Source: Aquanectria penicillioides
Lineage: Eukaryota; Ascomycota; Sordariomycetes; Hypocreales; Nectriaceae
Reading direction: 5' to 3'
Assembly: GCA_003415625.1 (NCBI GenBank)
Contig: PYIU01000005.1
Coordinates: 1,245,001-1,309,000 of the forward strand
Length of the DNA: 64,000 nucleotides
Part shown: in pieces, positions 34,016 through 47,076 of the stretch
How the letters are laid out: each line of letters begins with the position of its first letter
How positions within the stretch are numbered: position 1 is the stretch's first letter
Notes under the pieces: model-generated
Told to the model about the DNA's origin: nothing
The model's input: the letters and a program-made list of their open reading frames with translations, nothing else
Database searches by the model: none
Translations under genes and position numbers: made by a program

Positions 34016-37000
34016 GGTGCGCGGTCCAGACAATCAAGAGTGGCAGCCGGTGTTCGCGGGAGGAAGCACAAGCAAACACGTTCCCCAGTTGAGGGTGTAA
34101 CCGTTGTTGGGTCGAGTCGAACGTGGGGGAACGTTCCCCAAGACTGGCGCACGCGCTCGCACACGCACGGGGTGACAAGCGGCGCGAAGAATGGAAGCGG
34201 GAACAGGCGCCGGGAGACGGAAACGGTCGAGGCTGATGTCGGTCGAGATTTGAGGATGAGCTCCGCGCTGGTTGCCAGGGAATAGATTAAGCAAAGATGA
34301 ATGATTTACGGGAAGGGAAGTGAAAGGAGAGACAAAGAAAAGAGCCAGGCGACGTTGGACCACCAAGAGAGCAGTCACGAAGCAGGGGAATCACGGGTTA
34401 GGAAGGGCCGAAGGAGAAGGAGCAAAAGAGGAAGGGAAGAGGAAACAGAAGGAGGAGGCGGATGCGAAAATGGAAGAGGAAGAAGGAGAGGCTAGAAGCA
34501 TTTGCTGCAGAGTGTCGCGTTGTGCGATTCAGGTCCTGTCAGATGGAGGGAGAGCGAGTAAGTGAGCCCAGTCAGTGGTGGCCGGCCGAGTGGACAGTGG
34601 ATACTGTATGCGTGGATGCGTGGTGCGGGTGTGGTTGCGGTTGCAGGTGGTGGTAGTGGTGGTGGTGGTGGTGGTGGACGTGGGAGTGGTGCGCGGGTGC
34701 GGGTAGGGCGCTGTTCTGTCCTGGGCCCGAGCGGGAAAAGGAGGCTTGCCCTTCCCCCTAAAATGGCCCAAAATGGCCCCCGTAGCCCGCTAATGTACCC
34801 CCAAAAAGACTCAAGAGCCCACAGAGGCCACCTCAGGCCCTCTGCGATGTAGCGTTGTAGGGGCCACCCAAGCCACAGTGGGGTTTCTACTGGCTGGGAG
34901 GCCCTTATGGCCCTTGCTGGCCCACTGGTCCCCTAGTGGCCACCCCAACTAGGCCTAGTCCGCCCGCTGGCTGAAGCGTCTCGAAGGTCTTGGCCCCGGC
35001 GGTGGTGGCCAGGGGCAGCCATGCTCGAGGCGAGCGGGATACAGTCTGAGAGCGGGAAAGCGTCGGGTGAGGAGGCTTAAATGATATCAGAAAAGTGAGA
35101 GATTTCGTCGATGAGCGCGAGAGCGAACACCGGGCCTTGGTCGAGCGATGCCGGACGGGCAAGCCTGAAGCCTCGAGGCTTGAAGGGGTCCGTCAAAAAA
35201 AAAGGGCCGGCAGAGTAACGAAATATAGCCATCAAAGTTCAATCACCTTAGCCCACGGGCAACCTTGCCCCTAGCCCGGAAAAAGTATAGCCTGGATGGG
35301 CAGTGTCATCCCCTAAGATGGCCAAAATCCATTTTCTGGAGCGGCTTTGGCCGTCGTCGAGCACGCACTTTGTCATGGCAGCAGTTCACGAGGTGTGGGG
35401 AAAAATCCTGCAGCCGGACCATGTGGGATCCAACAGGGGAATTGCTTCTCGTGGCTAATTTATTGATGACTGGCTCAGCTTTCTCCGTTGGCAGATTGCC
35501 CATATTGCCCTGCTTGCTTCTCTGGGTTGGGTGTGCCCTCCAGACCTGCCCAAAAGGAGACGACGGGCACAGGGGCTCCGGGTAGACTGCTTTGAGGCTG
35601 CATGTGCAAGGAACAGGGCACACAGTGAGCACGGCTTGAAGATGGGTAAACAGCTCAATGTGTATAATGGCTTGTACTTCGTATGTGGGACACCATCATC
35701 TCATTGGGGGCTGCGTTTGTCGCGGTAAAATCCCAACTGGCTCACTGCATAGCACCCGTGCAATAAGATGGTACGTCATTACACATGTTGTCTCTGCCTG
35801 CGTGCCTCTGTATAGGTAGGTATTGCTCCCATTTGATCATTATAGTAAGGCCTCACGACAGGCATTTTTCAGGCAGGTTAAGGGGGCAAGAAACATGTAG
35901 GCAAGTAGAAAAAATCTGGCAAGAGAAAAAAATCAAAGGGTGGCGTTGAACAGGAGCACACTCTCAACGGTTACATTAGTCAAACTCAATGGGTAGTGAT
36001 GCTGGTACTGCAGCACCGATAAAGCGACGATCATCACAACGATCATTGCAACGACCATGAGAGTAATCGCCGGCATGCGCGGAAGATTCGCCGGTGGGTC
36101 AGCAGCTCTTTCTAGTTGAGCATCGCTGTCACGATCCAGTTCACTCACTCTTTGTTTGTCTTTTCCTTACTGTGACCATCAACAATATCGGAAGCACCGG
36201 CGAAAGCCGGCGCAGGGCTATCCCGATTGCGCGCGGGATGATGGTGGCAGTCGGCCGGAGGCGTCAGGCACGAGGCCTGCTCGATGTACCGGAAATGCCG
36301 GCGTTGACAGCTGGGCTTGCGCTTGAGACCCGAGCCTCGGTCCGTACCTTTCTTTATTTTTGGACAACGGTCAGATCCAGGATGTCGACAAGCCAAGTCC
36401 GGACACGGCTGATTCCAGAACTCCTTGACGTCACAAGGCAGTTGGAGCTGTGTCAGGGCTCACTCCCGAACAATCCGAAAATTGCAGGAAAGTTGTCATG
36501 AAACTCGCGAGGCTTGAGATCGAGGCCCAGCTGTTAGTCCCAGGTCGGTTCTTCGTCAGTTGCGACGCCAATTGTTACAAAATACCTAGCCCTGTAGGGT
36601 AGGTGTTGAGATATTCTGGGACGCGTCTCATGATCTAGCATAATATGTCGTCGCCACCGCCACGGTAGCGGTATGATTAGAAATGGCAGTCGTAACAGAG
36701 TGCCGTGTCAATTTATCCAAAGGGGTCCTAAGGGTGAACGGCAATCAGCCCGTGGGCTTGTCAGGTGGTCATTTTTTGGCATTTTCTGACCAGGTGGCTG
36801 TGCTTCCGCATCACGACGGCCTGTCCGTCTTTACGATGGATAGAGTACGAAGCAATGCGAAAGAACGAGGGCCGTCATTGGCCATTGATGACTCGCCGCT
36901 GTCACCAGGGCAGACGCGTTAGGTTATGATGCACATCATACGGATACTTTATCCTTCGCTCGCCATGAGACCGGGCGAAAGGGGCAGCATCAAGAAAAAG

Positions 37001-38085
37001 TAAATGAGAAAGGGACATTCGTCATCGCGCAGGCATTGCTCCAGCCACCTATGTATGGCATTGTTCACCCCATCCAACCTCCAGCCTCCAGCCTCCAGGT
37101 CAATCCGTCTCATTTCGTCCAGCCATCCAATGGGTAGGCGAAACCAACGCCAACGCGCACGTTTTTCAACGGTTGAAGAACAAAGAGGGCTGGAATGAGG
37201 CTGGGAGGGTTGTGGCTGCACGAATAGGAGTTGCGTGGAGTGGACGTCAGCAAGCCGTCGGGATCGCTACTGGGCGGGCTCGTGGGCTAATAATACTCGC
37301 CCACCCTGGTCAAAGCCCAGGCAATTAGTGTTGAGATCCCACCCAATTCTGTGCTGCTGACGGGCAGCTAATTAGCCTGCCAGCCAGCCTTACCTCTCTG
37401 CCTAGATCTGGGGCTCCGTAAGTTATTTCACTGTGCCGTGCTGTCAGGTAGAACCAAAACCCCCTTATTATTAGACTGCCATAGTCGCTGCGGCGGTTGC
37501 CTCGTCTGTACACGTATAGCTTCCAGCTGCCCTGAGACCTGACTCTCTTGGCTCATTGTTCAGCTCATACTTTACATAAGATCCTCGTGTCTCCAGGCAA
37601 GCCCGAGATTCCGGACTTCCACACCTAAAAAAAAAAAAAAAAAACCCCAATAAGGTCCGACGGGCGCCAAAAAGTCATCGCCAACACTCGATACTTGCCT
37701 AAAACTTTAACCTCCGTCCCCCGCGGTAGTCGCTTGCTGTACGCGATCCCGCCGCGCGCGCCGATTGTCACCTCCCCCCCCCTCGCCTTCACCACCGAGC
37801 GACCCGGGCCATGGCCGTTTACTAAAAGCCGCATCAAAAGCTTACCGTCCCCCTCCTCTGCAACGCGAAGCTCCCCCCTCAGAACCTCAATTCAGTACCT
37901 CCGTACCGCAGTACCTACCGACTTATCGCCCACCTACGTAAGTCGTGGTAGCTTCCCGCCCGCAGCTTCACCCACCCCGCGATCCGACCCCGATCCCGTC
38001 CGCGACCGCCCCCCAACGTCTCGCTGCTCCCGCCTGTGCATGTGCCTGTGCCTGTGCTTGTGCCCTCTCGGGATACGTCACAAAA
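34016..38085. other. 4.1-kb divergent gap between the ArfGAP gene and OSH3
   Basis: No secure gene. Contents: a (GGT)n-rich run at 34648-34680, an A17 run at 37627, C/T-rich OSH3 leader after 37700, and a minus-strand frame at 35933-36148 with a membrane-like segment (listed separately). Confidence 0.4.
35933..36148 (-). CDS. possible exon with one membrane segment, unrecognised
   Basis: The frame (about 70 codons) ends AITLMVVAMIVVMIVALSVL, then a short tail with two NxT/NxS-like sites (LTNVT, FNATL). There is no ATG before the hydrophobic run except one just ahead of it, and GTGAGT at the upstream edge looks more like a splice donor. It could be the last exon of a small unannotated membrane protein or chance. 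No relative is recognised. Confidence 0.2.
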   Translation of the reverse strand: MSELDRDSDAQLERAADPPANLPRMPAITLMVVAMIVVMIVALSVLQYQHHYPLSLTNVTVESVLLFNATL

Positions 38086-41000
38086 ATGGCCGGCATCGAG
38101 CAGCTCGAAGTTCACAGCAAGGCATGTTGGACACGCCCTTTGCCAGCCATCCTTGAGCCCAGAGCCGTATGCTGACCAGTTCCAGTCGTACATTGTCCGT
38201 TGGGTCAAGGTCGACGAAGGCAACACTCTGTCGTGGAGTGTACAGCCTCACAAGAAATCCATGTATGGACGATCCCCTACCCTCCTCGTCTTCCGCGCAC
38301 AACCCGCCTGCGCTTTCCCTTTTTCCCGCCTGACACTTCCATGCTGACACGACGACTAGCAACTTTGGCCTCGTCAAACATCCCGGCAGCGGTGCCACGA
38401 CTTTGGCCTCCTCGATCGGCGACTCTCTCGACGCCGAGGAGACACGTGGGGTCTCGGACACTAAAACGAGCCGCTTCTCTAAGAAAGATATCACAGCCCA
38501 GGATCTGCTGAAGAACAAGGGCTTCATACCCATCAAATGGGTTGGAAAATGCGAGGCGGACAAGGTCTCTATGGGAACCTACGAGGTCCAGCAGGGACAG
38601 ACTGGCATGTACGGCCTCGTCTTTGACAATACCTTCTCCAAACAGACGTCCAAAACGGCAACATTTGTTGTGCTCACCTATCCGACCGGTGCTGCGCCGC
38701 AAACCTCCTCACACCTCCCGAATCTTCAGTCAAAAGCTGGAGCTAGCCAGGTTAGCCTGGGCCGACACAGCGCGGCGAACCTTGATGGTGTCGCCTCCGC
38801 ATCCTTTGACAGCCTTCATAGCCACAAGGCAGGGGGCAAAACAACATCTGTGTCCGGTCGAAGTGATGGTGGTTCTTCTAGTAATTACCATGTTGGAAGT
38901 CTCCACAAGAGACGCCGTAAGAAGGGTCAGGGTTACGCGCGCCGCTTCTTCTCCCTTGATTATTCTACCTGCACACTCTCCTACTATTACAACCCAAGTC
39001 TTCAGCTCTGCGAGGTGCCATTCCCTTGAGTCTTGCTGCTATCGCTGCCGATGAGCGTCGTAGGGAAATTAGTATCGACTCGGGCGCTGAGGTTTGGCAC
39101 CTCAAGGCCCCAACGATAGAGAATTCCAGGAATGGGCTCGGGCCCTGGAGAAGGCGAGTCGTGTCGCAAGAGGGCTAGAGACTTTGGACCTGCCCTCACC
39201 ACCAACACTCAAGGTCAACCCCCATCTACAGCCGATTCAGCAGTCATCCGCACACGATGAGCGAGAATGGCAGCAAGTCGAGGCGCTGGTCAGTCGCGTC
39301 GTTGGTACCCGAGATGCTTTGCGCCGCTTGACGAAAGAGGTGACAGCGCATGCCGTGAGCGCAAAACATACTTCTTCCCCCCAATATCTTTCTCCTAGCT
39401 CCGGAAGCGCCGTCGAAGAGGGTGAGAATTACTTCGGCACTGCCCCGGAGAGGAAGAAGTTCTGGAGACGCAAATCGACCACCCCATTAGTTGCGCCAGC
39501 TACTCTCCAAGCTTCCGCTACGGCCCTTGCAGTTCCCTCGCCAGGAAGCGTCACAACCACCATCTCCGCATCTGGGACACCCAAGATGTCGAGGCATAGG
39601 TCAAGACCATCTGTTCAGGAGGAATCATCACTGCAGGACCATTGTCAGGCACTACTGAGTGACCTCGACTCTGTCGTGGCCGAGTTTACAGCCCTCATCA
39701 CTAACAACAAGAGGCGACGCATGCCACTTCCTCTGTCTCCTGCTGGCGCCTCAAGGAAGAGCATGGATACCATTTCAACAGCTGATGAATTCTTCGACGC
39801 TGAAGATTCAAACGATGGCGTTCTCAAGATCGATGCGAGCGAGGATGAGACTCCCGCTTCGGAAGGAGAGGAGAGATCACTCCACGACAATTCCTCTATC
39901 TCGTCGATAGATGACGATGAAACGGTTGGTGTCGATGAAGCTCATCATCTATTCCCGTCAAAGCCGAAGAGTTTTATTCCCCTGCCTGTTGAGGCACCGG
40001 TGAAAAGACGGCCTACAATACCGCCTGCCGCTGTAGAGCCGCCCAGTCTGGTAGCTCTGGTGAGAAAAAATGTTGGCAAGGACATGAGCGGTATCAGTAT
40101 GCCCGTCTCTACGAACGAGCCTACATCAATCCTGCAGAAGGTGGCCGAGCAATTGGAATATGCCCAGCTGCTTAGCCAGGCCTCCAAGCAGTCATCCCCA
40201 ACGGACCGTCTCCTCTTCGTCGCCGCTTTTGCAATCTCGCAGTTCAGCAGCAGTCGCGCAAAGGAGCGAGCACTTCGAAAGCCCTTCAACCCGTTACTAG
40301 GTGAGACATTTGAACTCATTCGAACGGAAAAGGAGGTGCCTGGTGGCTTCCGGGCAATTGCAGAGAAGGTATGCCATCGCCCTGTGATTGTGGCTATTCA
40401 GGCAGATTCACCGAGCTGGTCGCTTTCTCAGTCAGCTGCCCCAGGACAAAAGTTCTGGGGTAAGAGTGCTGAGATCACTACCGATGGTCGCGTGCGAATA
40501 GTCCTACGCTTGTCCAACGGACAGGAGGAACGCTACTCGTGGAACATTGCCACCATGTTCCTGCGCAACGTTGTCATGGGCGAGAAGTATGTTGAGCCCG
40601 TAGGCACCATGCATGTTGTCAACGACAGCACCGGCCACAAGGCGGCGGTTGAGTTCAAGAGCAAAGGCATGTTTGGTGGTCGGGCAGAGGACGTTGTTGT
40701 CGAAATCTTCAGTTCAGAAGGAGTCAACACTGGCAGTGGCCTCGTTGGTACCTGGACCTCCTCTCTTAAGACCTCTGGAAAGGGCGGTGGCCAGGAAATC
40801 TGGCGCGCCGGATCTCTGGTGAACAATGCGGCGCAGACATATGGCTTCACGTCGTTTACTGCAACCCTCAACGAGATCACCGAGCTCGAGAAGGATAAGC
40901 TCCCGCCGACAGATAGTCGACTGCGACCAGACCAGCGCCTGGCAGAGCAGGGCAACCTGGATGAAGCTGAAGAGTGGAAGCATGCGCTGGAGGAGGCACA

Positions 41001-41196
41001 GCGAGCGCGCCGTCGCGACATGGAGGAGAGAGGCGAGACGTACAAGCCCCGCTGGTTTTCCAGGGCGGATGGCACACCGGACGGCGAGGAAGTGTGGAAG
41101 CTGAAAAGCGGCAAGGACAGTTATTGGGAGGAACGAGGACGGGGCAGCTGGCAAGGCGTTGAAGACCTCTTTGCTGTTCCCGACGGCCCTGCCTAA
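38086..41196 (+). CDS. OSH3: oxysterol-binding protein, Osh3 type (GOLD-PH-FFAT-ORD), with two frame breaks
   Basis: Exons are 38086-38121, 38186-38262 and 38360-41196. The protein (about 983 residues if repaired; yeast Osh3 has 996) has the Osh3 order. A GOLD-like N-terminus (SYIVRWVKVDEGNTLSWSVQPHKKSI) is followed by a PH domain (about 217-320: YARRFFSLDYSTCTLSYYYN, SSALRGAIPLSLAAIA). A FFAT motif EFFDAED at 39787-39807 should bind ER VAP proteins. The ORD from about 628 includes NPLLGETFELIRTE and WGKSAEI. Osh3 works at ER-plasma membrane contacts with PI4P. Intron 1 starts with GC instead of GT. Frame is lost twice inside the PH domain, at CCC 38993-38995 and CCCC 39108-39111; one extra C at each restores it. 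The usual EQVSHHPP reads EKVCHRPV here. Confidence 0.92.
39787..39807 (+). other. OSH3: FFAT motif (EFFDAED)
   Basis: The codons encode EFFDAED inside an acidic stretch, which fits the FFAT consensus EFFDAxE that binds the MSP domain of VAP/Scs2 on the ER. It supports the Osh3-type reading and a role at membrane contact sites. Confidence 0.85.
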
Positions 41197-44100
41197 GGGC
41201 CTATAGAGGCGTTGGTAATTGAAATATTGATCACTCTAATGCTTGATACCCTGTTGCATCTCTCTGTAATTTCCGTTTCTTTGTTGTTTTGTCTCGAATA
41301 AGCGCCTCCCGGAGAAGATTTTGGAGAGATTGAGAGATCGAGAGAAAGATGGTAGAGTGCGACATCACACGGTGGTTAATCCGGCGCAATTGGCTCGTGG
41401 AAGGGCTTTTTGTGATGCTGGGAGAGAGTTTAATATCAATGGCCAATCTGTTACAGATTGAGATGAAGGTAGGATGCGCAGGAGAGATTGATTCTCCATC
41501 TCATCCTTGTCGTCTGCAACTGACGAACTTGTGTTGGCTTCCGAGGAGCCCTGGCGACTGCTGGCCCACAAGGAATGTTACCATCTCCACTAATGGGTGG
41601 AAAGGAGGTCATGACCCTGGTCTCTTTTTGCCCATCTCGATATTTCTGTCTGGGCGTTAAAGCGACGACTAGTTGCTAAATCAAGACGTCATGTCTGTGG
41701 GCGACCCAAGCAAGCTGACGTAGAAATGCGAGTGTTGGCATTTGCGCTTTGATTACCACCATGGACACAAGCGTATTGCTGCCGTTGCTTGGGGAAGTAC
41801 AAATGTGGTTCTTCCTCACCTAGTTAGATCCCTTTAGTTCAAGCATCCCAAGAGGCGATGCTAAAAAAAGAAATGGTTAGTCAATGCATTTTTTTATGCT
41901 GCTCCATTGTTTTTCCTTGTAGCAATACGTCATGTCATGAACATAGGCCGAAGATGAGCTCGGGTTACTTAGTTGAGACGATAAATTCAGCACAGTTCAG
42001 CAATGTGAGTGAGTGCGAGGATCGAAGACAAGAATGTGCATCGCTTTTGAAGAGTGGAATAACCGACTTTTCATAGACGATCACGGTGACGATGTAATCT
42101 TGCCTGGTTGGGCCGAACCTCACCCCTCTGATACTGAATTGGAATCAAGGCATTTTTATGGCCAAGCACCCCGCAGGCGGCTTATATTTGGCGCTGGAGC
42201 CGGCACATCCACAACCCCATGAAAACGGCAGGCGGGCTCGTGGGGGAGACATGTTTCATCGGACCCAAGTAGCTATGTCTGGCTGGTTGGCAGATCTTAG
42301 TCGCAGGCCAAGCAATTGGGGGCGTCAGGGAGGTAGCTGCAGGCAAACAAGGATGTGCAGATCACAGCGACGATTGAAATTTCGTGTTTGGTAGATTGAT
42401 GAGCTGGCCGTGTTTGTCCTGTTTTGTTTTGCGTTCTTCCTTACTGATACTGTTCGGTCACCAGCGTCTCAGGAGATACTGTGGATTGGACGATGGATTT
42501 CATGGGATTTTTTTTTGATGCTGCCTATGAACCTGGATGCTGTCACACTCGGGTTTATCCTAGATCCATGTCCAATGAGAGTGTCGGTGAAGCCACAAGC
42601 CATTGGAGATATAACTAAGGAAGACGCTTGGGCACGTGTGGCAACCCCCTGAAGATCAGACCTCTGGACTCGAGATCGGCCGAGCTGAGGGCGGTTGGAG
42701 GAATTGCACAACACTAGCGGTTGGGTCCGGCAAGGGAGATTTTTGGGATAGCGGCTCGAATCCTAGCTGGAACTGGAATTGGAACTGGAACCATGACAGG
42801 AACTGGGGCATCGCGGGATGTCACACCGGAAGGCTTGTTCAAACGGATTGTAGGGGTGCTGAAGGCCATCGCCGCTACCATTGGACTAGCCGGTGATGGC
42901 TTGACAGGGAGCCTCAGGGGAGGTCGGTGACGGAAGTACGGGACGCAAATCGCGGAAGAGGTGCTTCAGGCGGCGGGATTCTTCGTGCTCTTCTGGAGAC
43001 ATGTTCAGCAAAGGGGTGTGTGTGCCCGTGCCTGTGGCAGTGGGTTGAGCGGGAGTTAGTTAGAAGAGGAGGGCGTGTGTTGCCGAAAGGGGTGACAATG
43101 GTGGGTGGGCCTAGTGTTCCAGGATGGAGAGCCCGTCTGAGGTGAGGCGACCTTTCGCTAGGATGGAGAAGGATGGGAGGACGGGAGCCGGTCGGTGGTC
43201 CGTTGGTTATATGATGCTGTCTAGGTCCTTGCACTGGTGAACGACATGCCAAGGAATGAAGAGCTCTTGGACCGTAGTTGGAGTTAAAGAGCTCTTGGGA
43301 GAGACGCGCGTCGGCGTCGGCGATCCGCCAAGGTGCCGAGAGAGAGGGGAAACAGAGTTAAAAAAAAAAAAAAAGGTGTGTGTGTTGGATTATGCTTGAA
43401 TACGAGATGTGGGAGGTACATGTTTAGCTGCGTACGCGTCGGATCGCACACAGACTACCTACCGTGCCCAACCTTCCGAGTGAGCGAGCACAGTGTAGCT
43501 CGGACTTGTGGGACTAGACGGGAGATAGCATAGGATAGGTAGGATAAAGAGAGGGTCGTATCGGTAGTGAATCGGAACCTGCGGCAAAAATACGAGAGGA
43601 AGGCGGAGAGAGAGAAAGAAGAAGAAGGAGATGATGATGTGAGAGATGGAGGGGGCAGGTAAGGAAAGAAAGAGGGGAAGAGATAGGAGCAGGAGACGTT
43701 TTTCAGGGAAGCAAACGTGATGCAGAGGCACAGATGAACGTCGTAGCATGCAATAGACGGATGGCGATACTGGATCCCCTAAATGGGAGAATGGATGAAC
43801 ATCTGGGAACGTGGTGTCGCATCAATGAAATCAAGGTAATTGCATCCATCCATCTCGTGTCACATCGACGGGCCATGGCCCGGAGCATCTGAATCCAACA
43901 ATAACACCCACCCATCGGTCAGACAGACAAACCTGCTCTGGGCCTGTCCAGCGCCAGCAACCGCTGCATGTGCTGGTGCGTTGGTGTTGGTGGTGGTGTT
44001 GGTGGTGGTGGTGTGTGCCCCTGGTTTTGCCCTGGCAGGTACTTTAGCGCGCCCACGCCCACCAACCCACCAACTCGGGTTGTCCCCTTTTTGGATTTGG

Positions 44101-45602
44101 GTGGGACCTCGATAGGCATGTCTCGTCATTCCGTGGTCGGCTTGCTTGTTGGTGGGTGTGTGGTGGCCATGGCATCATGGGGAGAGAGCACCGGGAGCAT
44201 TGACAACTGGATAGCACCTTGGATTTGTGGCTATCTAGATTGCTTTGCGCCGTTGCATCTTTGGCTGCTACTGACGCGGGAGGAAGGGACATGGTGTTCA
44301 ACCAAGGGACACAGTAGCCAGCTAGCCTTCAGAGAGTCTCGACACGGATATGCAATTGTCTCACGTACATGGTTCATACGAGGCTGGGTCTCGGCGACAC
44401 GGTATGCATGTGTGGCAGCGAGGACTGGAGATTCCATTGAAATACCGTAACAACTCAAAAAATTCAAAACTGGCTGTGGAGTCTTGTCCCACAAATTCCC
44501 ATATATAGATATCTCTGAAAGATTTCGTTCGTTATATGCAAGAGAGTGGAGACAAAACCCACTTTGAATTTCTTGAGTTTATACGGTACCTATTACCTAC
44601 AGACATGCATACATGTGGACGCCCCGCCTTCAGTAATACCGGCACCTACTCGACAGCAGCAGCAGAAGCAGAAAGCAAGGCAAGGTACCATCACAAACGC
44701 GGTACGACCAATGTGCGCACACAAACAGCCGACGGAAAAGCAAGGCGGCCGGCGCAAAACAGACTCTCAAAACACCTGAAGCGATCCATCCATCTTCCTC
44801 ACGCCAAGGCTGAAATGAATGGACCAGGCCTGCCCCACGTTTAATCACGGCTCCCCATTCGCGTCCCCATCGTGATGCGCCCATGGCGCTTGCGCTGGTG
44901 TCGTCTCGTCTCCCGATTTAGTACACGCGCACCCACCGTGACGTGAGCCGAGGGGCCGGTGGTCGCGAGAAGCACGCAGCGACAAGCAGCAGACGTGCCC
45001 GTAGCACCAAGAAGGCCGCCATCTAGAAGCAAGGATCCCAGCTTTCCATTCATTCCGCATCCCTGGGATATCCCCTTGGCTGGGGGCCTGGGGCCATGGG
45101 GGCCGCCCATTGATGGTCCATCGATGCTCCATCGTGTCCATGCACTCTGGAACCACTGTTGCCACTCTCATCCACTGGCTCTCCATCCTAGTCCCTCCCC
45201 CTCTGATACACACACACGCTCGCCTGCATCCTGCACACCACCACTCTCTTTTCTTCCCGGGGCCTTCGTGTGTGTGTGTGTGTGTTTTTTTTTTTAAAGC
45301 CATTCCAGTTCCACTCCTTCTCCCTCCCTCTTCTCTCCCCTTTCCCCATTCTCATCCCATTCCTCAGGTTGGCACGCCATTTCCTTGTTTGCCTGGCCTC
45401 CTTCTTTCTTCGTGACTGTGATCCAACTCCCTCGTTGTTGGACTTGCTTTTTTAACACACTGTAATTCGCCTTCCTCACCAATACCCTCTTTATCACCCT
45501 TCTAGACTCCCACGGGACCCGAAGTTCCTCTCGACGATCTAGCCCGGAAAACACCAAACCATCGGCCTCGAATAACCCAATATCGGCCTCAATCGATTCA
45601 CA
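41197..45602. other. 4.4-kb intergenic region before the GH72 gene
   Basis: No supported gene. Seen: a hexamer-like run GGAACT/GGAATT repeated at 42765-42800, an A14-15 run near 43361, G/T-rich repeats (GGTGTT, GGT) at 43975-44020, and a (GT)n-T11 run at 45266-45295. The last 400 bp are strongly C/T-rich, as expected for the leader of an abundant wall enzyme. Short frames on both strands are not convincing. Confidence 0.45.
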
Positions 45603-47076
45603 ATGAAGACTGCCGTTCTCCTCTCCACCCTGGTGGCTTTCGTCTCCGCCACTCCAACCGTCAAAGAGCCTCCTTCTAAGCGAAGCAGCTTGCCCACCGT
45701 CACCGTCTCGGGCAATGGTACGCTCTCTGTCTCTTGCCAGCCCCACCATTGCTTGTAACTAACACCAACCACCACAGCTTTCTGGACTGGCAAGGACCGC
45801 TTCTACCTCCGTGGCATTGACTACCAACCTGGTGGCTCCTCCGCCAACTCTGACCCTCTCGCCGACACCACCGTCTGCAAGCGTGACATCGAGAAGTTCA
45901 AGGATCTTGGAATCAACGTTGTCCGAGTCTACACTATCGACAACAGCGCCAACCATGACACCTGCATGCAGGCCCTCGCTGATGCTGGCATCTACCTTGT
46001 TCTCGACGTGAACAACAGCAAATACTCGCTGAACCGTGCCTCGCCCGCCGTCTCGTACAACACGGTCTACCTCCAGAGCGTCTTCGCCACCGTTGAGATG
46101 TTCTCCAAGTACACCAACACCATGGCCTTCTTCTCTGGCAACGAGGTCATCAACGATGAGACTGACACCGACAAGTGCGCGCCTTACATCAAGGCCGTGA
46201 CTCGTGACATGAAGAACTACATGAACGCTCGTGGCCTTCGCCAGGTCCCCGTCGGCTACTCTGCTGCCGATGTCGCCTCCAACCGCATGCAGACTGCCAT
46301 GTACATGAACTGCGGCACTGACGACATGCGATCCGACTTCTTCGCCTTCAACGACTACTCCTGGTGCAACAGTGACTTCAAGACCTCCGGCTGGGATGTC
46401 AAGGTCAAGAACTTCACCGACTACGGTCTGCCCATTTTGTAAGTATCACTCTGCCATCGATCATCAATGCGCATCATACTAACCGGGACATAGCCTGTCC
46501 GAGTACGGTTGCATCAAGAACCGCCCTCGCAAGTTTGAAGAGCTCTCTGCTCTCATGAGCGCGGATGAGATGACCGACGTCTACTCTGGTGGTCTCATGT
46601 ACGAGTACTCCATTGAGGACAACAACTACGGTATTGTCTCCATCGGCTCCGACAAAAAGGTCACTACCTCCACCGAGTACGACCTTTTCAAGACTGCTCT
46701 CTCCAAGTACACCGCCCCTACTGGCGCTGGCGGCGCTGCCTCGACCACCCACAGCCAGGCTTGCCCTACCTCCAACTCTGGATGGCAGGTCAACCCTAGC
46801 CTGGTTCCTGAGATGCCTTCCCAGGCTCAGAAGTACATGTCCAAGGGTGCTGGTGATGGCCCCGGTCTCAAGGGCGACGGCTCCCAGGACCAGGGTGACA
46901 GCGGCACTGCTACTGTTTCCGTTACTGGCGGTAGCGCCTCTCCCACTGGAACTTCTGCTTCCTCCACTGGCAATAATGGTAACAGCGCTGGACGCCAGAC
47001 CCCCCTGGAGTTGGCTCCCCTTGCCGTTACTGGCGCTGCTATCTTCTTCACCCTTGTTGGTGCCCTCGCCCTGTAG
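45603..47076 (+). CDS. GPI-anchored 1,3-beta-glucanosyltransferase, GH72
   Basis: A 452-residue Gel/Gas/Phr-family enzyme that cuts and rejoins beta-1,3-glucan chains in the cell wall. Exons are 45603-45717, 45778-46438 and 46494-47076, with clean GT..AG ends and CTAAC branch sites. A signal peptide (about 1-17) leads into AFWTGKDRFYLRGIDYQPGG. The catalytic pair is Glu161 in FFSGNEVIND (acid/base) and Glu262 in LSEYGC (nucleophile), spaced as in Aspergillus Gel1. After the catalytic domain comes a Ser/Thr/Gly-rich linker and a hydrophobic tail (LAPLAVTGAAIFFTLVGALAL) with small residues before it, the pattern of a GPI signal. The Cys-rich CBM43 module is absent, so this is the shorter Gel subtype. 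Codon use is strongly C-ending, fitting high expression. Confidence 0.95.
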
